Origin: Elmis aenea
Lineage: Eukaryota; Arthropoda; Insecta; Coleoptera; Elmidae
Assembly: GCA_947652605.1 (NCBI GenBank)
Contig: OX393579.1
Coordinates: 6,882,001-6,946,000, forward strand
DNA length: 64,000 nucleotides
Direction: 5' to 3'
Below, one piece after another: positions 55,147 to 64,000 of the stretch. The notes under the pieces are model-generated. The model worked only from the letters and a program-made list of their open reading frames with translations, ran no database searches and was not told the DNA's origin. How positions within the stretch are numbered: the stretch's first letter is position 1; the number at the start of each line of letters is the position of its first letter. The translations under genes and the position numbers were made by a program.

Positions 55147-57833
55147 TATTGTTTTATGTTAAATCTCTACGTATTTAAAAAAAAAACGTGAATTTTATCT
55201 TGTAAAGCGTTAGGTACTTGAATTTATGATTTGATTTTTTTTTTTTATTATTTAAACAAATTTAATGCTATATACTAGTTGTGGCAGGTAGGTAATTAAC
55301 TATCTTATTTCCAATATTGTTTTTACTTTAAAAGAAAATTAATAAAGCTAGATCGTCCGCAGGACCCAATTACGCAATTTTCAATTAAACCAGAGTTTTC
55401 CATAGTAATTTGGCCGCAGGACACTTTTATGCTAGAGATAATATATTGCCGGAACTATGGACGTCCGTTAGCAAAGGATGAAACACTTCAGAGAATATAA
55501 GAGGGTCATGAAAATTTCGCATTAAATTTTCATGTAGACGAAACGGGCGTTTATCCATTAATTTTACCTAAAATTATACTTTCTCCACAATAATAAAATT
55601 TTCCAGCCCTCAACACACAAATTTAAACATCGTTTAAACGTAAAAATATTAAAACTGTCTATTATTAGTATTATTGTAATTTTAAAGGAAGGCTTTGTAA
55701 GAAATCTTTAAAGAAATATGCGGTTTTCATATTTTAGCCAATTGTTGGTGACATATAGTGAAAACATAAAGGTCGTGTCAACAAGAATTGTAGGATTTAT
55801 AGTTTAATTGCAAAAAAAATGTAGTCAAACTTTTTACAAAGTTTTTATTTAACAGCTGTCATCTTTATCTTTGCACCAAACGAAAGATAAATTTTTGCGC
55901 AAAAATAATCGCTAGTTGAAACAGTCTTTTATAACCAAGTACTATTTTTTTTAACTATTTTTCGCAGATTTTTCCTTTTGCAATTAATTTCCAAATCTTG
56001 TATGTCGACTTTACCGGATTTTTTTTATTAAAAACGTATTTAATGGTATATTTGTTGTGATCTGAAAAACCCGGCACGGCTGAGTCGATTTAATTAGTTT
56101 AAAAAAAATATCCAGGACTTTTAAATTTGACTAAAAATAACTGTTAATCATGATCAAAGCACCATATTTTTAATCCTTGCTTCTCTTTGATGTAACCATA
56201 TTTCAGTTTTCACAAACAATAGCTGCATGAAATATTGTGACGAAATTCGATATCCACAAATATCATTCGATTTTGCGAATAAATCAAAAGTTTTATAAAT
56301 CCTATTTCACCGATCGCGTTTGCTATGCAAACTTTGACATTAATCTGTATGGTGTTGTGTTATAAATCCGTTTTATTAGACCCGCAACCATGTATAAATT
56401 GTAATACTGGACAACGATTGCCTGTCGAAGGTAATATTCTTTTTCAGGGACATATCGGTATACAATTTTTATACGGTTTCAAAATTTTGGTGTCTATGAA
56501 TTCTCGTGCACACGATTGTTCGTACTATTTATCTGATGGAAAATACTCATATCTGAGAAAAGTGCAATTTTAAAATTGCTCATGATAAAATCTCGTTAAA
56601 GGCACAAAAAAAAACTGAACATCTTTAAAATTAATTAAAGTATTATCAAATATAGATGCATCTTATAACTTTTTAACTTGCAATTTAATAGAAATGATAT
56701 CTTTGAGTTTGCTACAGCTATTTTTAATAACGTCGGTAATATTGAAGGTAGCATAACTTAATATGTACACGAATCAAAATGGAAATAATATAAGTACCAG
56801 ATTTAACGAAGAAATTATGATCTAATTAAGTTTTAATGGAGACCGGTGGAGACTAATTTATTAAATAAGCTGTGGGTAATTTTGTGACGGAGTTCAAGCT
56901 GTGATTTTTGTCATTAGACAAGCATTTTTAATAAAAATTTAGTTTTAAAATGTTCATTAAGTACTATGCTGATTCCTGGATATATTCTCGTGTATTACCA
57001 TATAAACTCATGTACAAAAGCCAAATTGGTTGTGTTTTGCAAACTCCCACACAAGAAATCTCATCGGAAACCCAATTTGGTTCGCTTGTTCAAATATTAT
57101 ACATGTAACACATCAAATTCTGACAACTTTTCTTATTTTTTTACTTAATCTTCTTTGAAATATATTTGTTCAACGAAAACTGACATGAAAATGATTCTTT
57201 TATAATCTTCTTATTTTTTGTATAAATCGCGAACCGTTTCGAAGACTAATAATTTAGTTGATTGTTACAGTAATGCCTGAAGTAATTGCTTCAACAGACG
57301 GTGCGCAGTTATTAAGAAAATTACCGTTGTTCAACATGACATTATATACGCCTACATGATGATATGAATTCATGAGTTTGCTTAATATTCAAAGTCATAT
57401 GAGATGAGTCGGTGGAAACTGCCGTTCTTACAAAAACATGGCAAGTTACGAATCGATCATCAATATTAAAATTTATTTCCCGAACGATTTTACTTTGAAA
57501 TTCGAAATTCGTACTTTATATGTTTTTACTGGCGTACTAATTTTAATATTAACATAATGCAGTGCCCGGATGCTCAAGTTATTTTTAGAATAAAGTTATA
57601 AAAAGTCATCTGTGGGCTATTGGTAACACAAGCAGAATTTTTATGGTAAAGGCTCAATTAAAAATTTCTGAAAAAGTGTCCAAAATTACAATTTGCAAGT
57701 TTAAACTTTTTGTAATTAAATTGCTACCATGGACTTAATTTATTTATATATTAAATTGGTTTTTTCTATGCAAAATCCTTTGCTAAAAATGAAACTGTCT
57801 ATCACCATTTTTAAAGTTTTTTACAAAAATATA
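55147..57833. other. No gene recognised; longest apparently element-free stretch
   Basis: About 2.7 kb of AT-rich DNA. The 82-codon frame at 56325 and the 60-codon frame at 56966 resemble no family I know and have no splice or family support. I see no repeat ends. Confidence 0.5.
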
Positions 57834-58718
57834 CCGGGTGTAACTAACTTCTGGTACACCCCCTTTTTTCTTTAGTTTTGTATTTAATTAAATGAAACTT
57901 TATCCATATGATAATTATGTGTAAAAACTGGTTCACTTGAACATATTATGTACACTTTTGTTTCTCTTCTGGTTTCACCGGAAATGACCCTGACTTTGTT
58001 ATTTTAAAAGAAATGCCCTGTATATTTTTACATTTTCAGAAGAGCAAGCAACAACTTTCATTACAATTGCAGAATCGGCTTTTTGACATAAACTCATTTT
58101 TTTTAAGGGAATGGTAGTGGTACATGCCATTATTTAAAAAAAGTGTTTCCTGCGAATTCAATATTTAAATAAGCCATTCTATTTAAAAAAAACTGACTAC
58201 CTTGAAAATCGACTTGCATGAAAAACGCAGAAGGTAATTTATATCTTGCATTTTCCGAGTTTTTCTCTCCAAGCTAATATATCGCCCAGGTTTTTATGTC
58301 AAAAAACCGATTCTGCAACCTTCAAAACGGATTGAAGTAACCTAAAGATCTATAAAAATTTACAAAAACGTTTTTAGAACACTTTTTGACATATTTAAAT
58401 TCAATTTGTACAGACCATAGAACAATTTAAAAAAAAATCGTCCAAAAATTATTTGAGGTATTAACAATTAACCAAAGTAGTGCATTTGTATCCAAAATCG
58501 CTTTCTCTTTCCTAAAATGTAAAAATATACAGGGTGATCCATTTGAAATAACAAACTTAGGATCATTGTCGGCGAAAGCGGATGTGCAAAAATAGCGTAG
58601 GTACATATGTTTTAAGTTAACCGAATTTTCACACATATCATGGCTTAATTTTCATGTATCTAAAATCAAAACTAAACAAAAAAAAGGGGGTGTACCAAGA
58701 GTGGCAGGAGTCAATTAG
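57834..58718. mobile_element. Long fold-back element, CCGGGTGTAAC family
   Basis: CCGGGTGTAACTAACTTCTG and its arm, including GGTACACCCCCTTTTTT, are inverted near the right at AAAAAGGGGGTGTACC. The right terminus has diverged. TA lies on the outer side. The partial copy at 2817-3330 belongs to the same family. No transposase. Confidence 0.7.
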
Positions 58719-58786
58719 TATAATTTAATATAATTTTTTGCAATTATTACCAGTAAAATAATATTTTTTTGTAAACAATGTATGTA

Positions 58787-59836
58787 CAGGGTGGGCAAAT
58801 TTCGATGTTTTCATAGGGAATCTCGATAACTATAAGAGGTATCAAAAAACGGACCGCGCATCCTCAATCTCTTTTTTCGAGAAAAAGTTAATGGTGAAAA
58901 CTAAAATTGGTTATCGTCTTTTGTTTTCGAGTTATCGCCGATAACTCGATTTTCGACATTTCGTTTTATGACCATATCTCGTTTGTTTATGAAAATAAAC
59001 AAAAATAATTTTGACGTTCTACAGGCAATTTTTTTGATAAGAATGCAGTGGCGTAGACAATTTTTCAAAAAAGTTTTCGAAATTCGAGTTGTGACATAAA
59101 GTTGTATTTTTTTTTAATGGAACCCGTAGTCATTTGGTACAAGTTTCGAAGGTTTTGTAATTTGTTGTTGTGATAAACATTATAAATATATAAAAATAAG
59201 GAAACAACGATAAAGTCGGAATCTGCAGTAATGTAGTTTATTGTAGTTTATCTTATGTTCAAATATTTGTAATGTTTATCACAACAACAAATTACGAAAC
59301 CTTCGTAACTTCTACCAAATGAGTTTAAAAAGGTTTTACACCTTGTTTTGTTCTTGTTTTCACAGCCTACTATAATTTTGTTTAAAGAAAAAACTAAAAA
59401 ACTTTTGTATCTTGCGTATTATTGAAAATAAATAGATCAACCCCTATATATTTGGAATGACAAGCAAATAAGGAATTTAAATAAGTCATAGCCAACTATG
59501 CGTTCTATTTAAAAAAATACAACTTTATGTCACAACTCGAATTTCGAAAACTTTTTTGAAAAATTGTCTACGCCACTGCATTCTTATCAAAAAAGTGCCT
59601 GTAGAACGTTAAAATTATTTTTGTAAATTTTCATACACAAGCGAGATATGGTCATAAAACGAAAAGTCGAAAATCGAGTTATCGGCGATAATTTGAAAAC
59701 AAAAGACGATAACCAATTTTAGTTTACACCATTAACTTTTTCTCGCAAAAAGAGATCGAGGATGCGTGGTCCGTTTTTTGATACCTCTTATAGTTATCGA
59801 GATTCCCTATTAAAACATCGAAATTTGCCCACCCTG
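58787..59836. mobile_element. Long fold-back element, CAGGGTGGGCAAATTTCG family
   Basis: TA-CAGGGTGGGCAAATTTCGAT is inverted at the right as ATCGAAATTTGCCCACCCTG-TA. The arms are about 500 bp. The centre around ATCTTATGTTCAAATATTTG is shared with the element in the gene B intron, so the families are related. The length is 1050 bp with no transposase. Confidence 0.85.
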
Positions 59837-60001
59837 TACATTGTAATACAGTATTTAGTTGTTTTTTAATTGCAAACATCACTTGTTTACGAAATTATGA
59901 CAAACTTTGATTGTAAATTTTTTTGAAGGTTTTTTTTTTGAGGTTCACACTATTACCTGTTTTTATTAATTCCTGTTAGCAACATTAATATACAAATACT
60001 A
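59837..60001. other. Spacer before the Jockey LINE
   Basis: Includes the uncertain 5' truncation point of the LINE. No other feature. Confidence 0.45.
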
Positions 60002-61348
60002 AACACATTTGAAATAATAAAAGGGTATGATCTAATCACAGGCGAAATATTAAAATATCTACCACGCAAAGCTATAGTTAAACTGACGTATATAATAAAT
60101 GCTGCATTCCGACTGCAGCATGTACCAAACATGTGGAAAGTCGCTTAAGTCATAATGATAGCCAAACCTGGGAAACCACCTAATGATGCTAAGTCCTATA
60201 GACCAATATCCTTACTACCAGTCTTATCTAAATTATTTGAAAAACTCTTATTGAAAAGACTGAAACCAATTATAAACAGTAAAAACCTAATACCTGAACA
60301 CCAATTTGGATTTAGAAGCAAGCACTCCACTATCGATCAAGTGCACAGAATAACACACGAAATAGAAAAGGCACTTGAGGAAAAAAAGATCTGTTCTTCA
60401 TTATTTCTAGACGTAGCCCAGGCCTTTGACAGAGTATGGCTCGAAGGCCTAGTACACAAGCTAAACAAATCTCTACCAAAGCAATATTGTGACATCCTAA
60501 AATCCTATCTATCAGATAGGATTTTCCGAGTGAAACAAGATGAAGAATATTCCACATTCAAAGAAATCAAAGCCGGAGTACCCCAAGATAGTGTCCTTGG
60601 CCCAATACTGTACTTGCTGTTCACTTCTGATATACCACAAACACAACATGTGAAAGTAGCCACTTTTGCCGACGATACCGCAATTCTAGCCATCAGAACT
60701 ACTATTGAACAATCAACAGATAAACTCCAGAACGCAACAAATCAAATCTTCGAATGGACTAAAACATGGCGCATCAAACTAAATGAAACTAAAACAGTGC
60801 AAGTGAATTTCACAAATAAAAGATTAGTAGAACACCTGCCAGTGATATTAAACAACAACAGAATTCCACATTCTAACACAGCTAAATATTTAGGCATGAA
60901 CCTGGACATTAAATTAAAGTGGAAAGAACACATTAAAAAAAAACGTGAAGAGCTAGGCATCAAATATAGAAAACTATATTGGCTAATGAATAGGAAATCT
61001 AAACTTTCAATTGAAAATAAACTTCTAATATACAAACAAATACTGAAGCCAGTATGGACCTACGGCATACAGCTTTGGGGGTGTGCTGGTAAAACGAACA
61101 TTAAAATAATACAGCGATTCCAAAATAAGGTACTCCGGGCAATTGTGGATGCCCCGTGGTACGTGAGGAATGTCGACCTCCACAGGGACCTGAGGATGCC
61201 AACAGTCGACGAAGAAATCCAAAACTTTGCCAACAAACATGAACAAAGGCTGCATGATCACATCAACACCGAAGCCCTGCAGCTCTTGGACAACCAACAT
61301 CTAGTGAGAAGGCTTAAACGGACCAAGCCGTTTGAGTTAGCGAGTTAG
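60002..61348 (+). pseudogene. Jockey-clade LINE reverse transcriptase, 5' truncated, nearly intact frame
   Basis: The frame begins with FEIIKGYDLITGEILKYLP and runs through RT motifs to a natural stop after RTKPFELAS. Numbered from the Met at 60155, RT motifs include SYRPISLLP, FLDVAQAFDRVW (D86), and FADD (171-174), so catalytic aspartates are kept. The usual GVPQGS reads GVPQDS. A TAA at 60146-60148 breaks the frame just before the Met, in a place where a glutamate codon would fit by one base change. The endonuclease and ORF1 are missing. A 3' untranslated region and A-rich tail follow to about 61530. The frame from 60155 is 397 codons. Confidence 0.9.
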
Positions 61349-61530
61349 AGTAAAGCAGAGCACTGTGCGGTTGTGTAAAGTGTCGTTCTTGAAAAGAAGA
61401 ATACAAAAGAAAAAAAGAAGACACCAACGGGTGGACTCTTAACTTAAGTAGAACTATCATAAAGACATATTGCTGGTTGGCTCAAGTAGCTAGGTGCAAT
61501 AAAACAATACAGTTTAAAAAAAAAAAATAA
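61349..61530 (+). other. 3' untranslated region and poly(A) tail of the Jockey LINE
   Basis: Short sequence after the stop codon ends in an A-run near 61516-61530, as expected for LINE integration. The wording CACCAACGGGTGGACTCTT has a diverged counterpart behind the LINE fragment at 6140-6957. Confidence 0.65.
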
Positions 61531-62853
61531 ATTGAAATAATATGTTATAATAAACTACAATACAAAGGTTGGGTGTCTTTTTTTTAGGAACAACTTGATT
61601 ATTTATCAAACAAATTGGGCAATTATTAAACAACGAAAAATGGTCTTTTTACATTATTTGATGGTATAAACAAACTTTTTAACATCAAGTGATACATTTG
61701 AAAACTTAATGATATACATTATGTATCTGTAAAATGTTTTAATTTTGATTTAAACAAGTTTTATTTAAACAGCGCTTTACAAAGCCAGTAGATATGTGAG
61801 GGTAACTTTGATTGTAATGAGAATATACCTCACTAGCTGTAATCTGAGTTTGTCACTTACATTTACAAATCCTGAATAATTTCCTGTGCTCATTCTGAAG
61901 CTGAAAGTCCTTATGCTGTCAGTGCTTTTCAACGCATTCATAATCGTCAGATAATTTCCACGTAAAGTTCCATTTCAAAAGCAGTCTAGTAACTTGTTTT
62001 GATTTTCACACTCGGAAAAAAAAACGTAAAACACTAATATTTGCTTTACGTTAGCGGGAAATTCATGCGAATTATTTTCGTTTTGCGAGAGGGTATATCG
62101 GGTATGTTAGGTACGTTATAACTTTTGATATGTTAACACAGTAATGTAAATTTGTTTTGAAGGAATTTTTTATGTTATAAAACGTGTCTGTAAATAACTC
62201 TAATTGGAATATTTTCAATAATACGTTTTAAAAGTTAAATAATTGTAGAATTATTTAACTTTTAAAACCTAATATTATTTAAAATTATTTGCTACAGAAA
62301 ACGTTTTAAAACATTAAAAATATATTTTAGAAAAGTTTCCATATCATAGAAGTGCTTTTATTTTTTGCATACATGAGTTTAAAACTTTCAGTTATGTTGG
62401 TTGGGAGTAATTCGTTTGCACTTCAAGAAATTTGACAGATAAGAACATATAGGTATCACCAGCACGTTTGCGACCAAAGTGGAGTATTCAAAAGTCTATG
62501 GCAGAGCTGATAAAATTAAAACACAGTAAGTGCCTGATCAGACAATTGTCTGTAAACGGAAAAAACTAGGTGCTTTTAAAATTCAGTTAGATAGTTGTTG
62601 AGTTTTAAACAAACTGCTCTAAGTTAAATCTTTTTATGAGTAAAACAATAATTTTTGTAAGCCCCCTATACATTTTATTTGTCAATGTTTTATTAAAAAT
62701 TTTATAAAAACAATTTATTTTGTATTACTCCTAATTTATTGAGCATTTGTAAAGATTAACCGAACTGAAGTTTATAAAACATTAAAATAATTTTTTCCTT
62801 GCTTTTGGTTAGCGGACACATATAATTTGGATTTAATTTGAATAGTTAATATA
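61531..62853. other. No gene recognised
   Basis: AT-rich DNA. A short perfect hairpin around 62224-62268 (TTTTAAAAGTTAAATAATT and its complement) is the only structure noted. Confidence 0.5.
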
Positions 62854-63572
62854 CAGTGTGTCCAAAAGGTATGGAAGTTGCTATATATCAGTAAATATCC
62901 ACTTTAGGGAAAAATGTTTTGAATAAACTTGTTTGGTGCTTAGTTTTCCACCATAAGACATTTTTGTTTTTAAATAACAAAAGGGCAATGAAAAACAATT
63001 GTTTTTTTTTTTAATGACAAGATATGTACCCCTATATGATACTCATTTGATAGAGAATTTTTTTCTCTTTTCAATAATGCAAAATTTTAGTACCCTTCCT
63101 TAAGCAACTTTTTGAGAAAAGCGCAAAAATATACTCTCAAATTATTTTAATTGTTTAGTATTTATTTCTAACAAAAACATCATAAGAACACATTTTTTTG
63201 ACGAAATCTACAATAAGTGTTCAAACTGTGAACCATATACAGCTTGGCAATGATAAACTCGGTTTTTAAAACCGTTAATAACATTCCCAACCATTTCAGG
63301 TGTAATTGATCTCATCTCTTCTCTAATATGATCTATTAAATTTTCCATCATTGAAAAGAGAAAAAATTTATCAAATGACTATAATATAGGGGGATCTTGT
63401 CATTTAAAAAAATTCATTTGTTTTTCATTGCGCGTTAGTTATTTAAAAAAAAAATCAAATTTTGTTTTATGGTGAAAAGCCAAGTACCAAACAACTTTTA
63501 TTCAATACATTTTCCCATAAAGTGGATATTTTCCGAGATATATAGCATATTCCATACCTGTTGGACACACTG
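62854..63572. mobile_element. Fold-back element with Tc1/mariner transposase tail
   Basis: TA-CAGTGTGTCCAAAAGGTATG is inverted at the right as CATACCTGTTGGACACACTG-TA. The arms are about 200 bp or more. The centre keeps the end of a transposase gene (63208-63351 minus), so this is an internally deleted derivative of a Tc1/mariner-type transposon. The length is 719 bp. Confidence 0.88.
63208..63351 (-). pseudogene. Tc1/mariner-superfamily transposase C-terminus
   Basis: The minus strand reads MMENLIDHIREEMRSITPEM, then VGNVINGFKNRVYHCQAVYG, then SQFEHLL and a stop. The ITPEM...F..R...C....G..FEHLL pattern is a common C-terminal ending of insect Tc1/mariner-like transposases. Only the last about 47 residues remain. 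Confidence 0.75.
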
Positions 63573-64000
63573 TATATTTTTTCTAAATGACTTATTTCCT
63601 ATTACCAGTACTAGCTTTAAAAAAAATCCAAAATGTCCAATAAGTAAAATTTTGCTCAACAGCGTGAGTGGTTCTTTTATTTACCTTTGCAAAAACCTGA
63701 CCGTCTTTTTTACTTTTTGTACATCCAACGACAATCGAATAACATTCAGCAAACTTTTAATAATGCAAAACTCTTACACGTTCGCGATAATTAGTTTAGA
63801 GAAACTCCTGCTGAAAGTGCGTATCCTGAATAGTAACTAAGGGTTTCTGAGGGAATGCACTTTAGAGGTGATAAGTGACGGTACTATGGGGCAAAAGTTT
63901 TACGTACGCACCAACTCAGGTCAATGTGCTGCAGCAACAAAGGTGGGAGCATCCCCAGCGCTGGATGTGAGGGTTTTCCGAATTTTCTACTGATACTGCA
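63573..64000. other. No gene recognised; window end
   Basis: Unique DNA to the edge of the window. An open frame that overlaps the fold-back arm and runs to 63840 is a by-product of the element and its flank. Confidence 0.5.

Noticed and set aside
56325..56573. 82-codon plus-strand frame as a small secreted protein
   Set aside because: The start is hydrophobic, but no homologue, splice support or repeat of the frame elsewhere is visible. The evidence is not enough to call a gene.

Overview
The window looks like AT-rich nuclear DNA of an insect, most likely a beetle or a close relative. The evidence is a split gene with GT/AG introns, insect-type transposons (Jockey, RTE and R1/I-like LINEs, Penelope-like debris, hAT, piggyBac, mariner) and many miniature inverted-repeat elements. 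No bacterial operon, rRNA, convincing tRNA or CRISPR array is present. Most of the 64 kb is layered mobile-element DNA, and several insertions still have exact target-site duplications.

The only cellular genes I can support are two paralogous two-exon receptor genes, both on the + strand. Gene A is exon 1 at 9971-10432 plus exon 2 at 11316-15224 (1456 aa). Gene B is exon 1 at 29627-29911 plus exon 2 at 33541-37455 (1399 aa). Both encode a short helical N-terminus with a Ser/Cys-rich repeat, then a putative PD-(D/E)XK nuclease domain like the Cap4/DUF4297 effectors of bacterial Avs/CBASS immunity. A long helical linker, a NACHT/STAND NTPase with intact Walker A and B, and C-terminal ankyrin repeats follow. 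This is a nuclease-NACHT-ankyrin, NLR-like architecture and the most interesting content of the window.

The two genes sit in a direct segmental duplication (9879-20442 and 29541-43373) separated by about 9.1 kb of unrelated transposon DNA. The copies diverge unevenly. About 2.4 kb of linker plus NACHT is almost identical even at silent sites, which suggests gene conversion. The last ankyrin repeats differ at 22 codons by amino-acid replacement and at one codon silently, which suggests diversifying selection on the recognition surface. Copy B has lost the region more than about 86 bp upstream of its ATG and has a 3.6 kb transposon-filled intron.

Layout. 1-9.2 kb: unique AT-rich DNA, fold-back elements and a broken Jockey LINE. 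9.2-9.5 kb: a perfect palindrome with a 13-bp target duplication. 9.9-20.4 kb: duplication copy A. 20.4-29.5 kb: ZBED5-like hAT debris with a piggyBac MITE, two further MITEs, a 159-bp minisatellite and a composite hAT. 29.5-43.4 kb: duplication copy B with private insertions. 43.4-64 kb: nested hAT, mariner and fold-back elements, an R1/I-type LINE tail, a hAT with intact target duplication, and a nearly intact Jockey reverse-transcriptase fragment.
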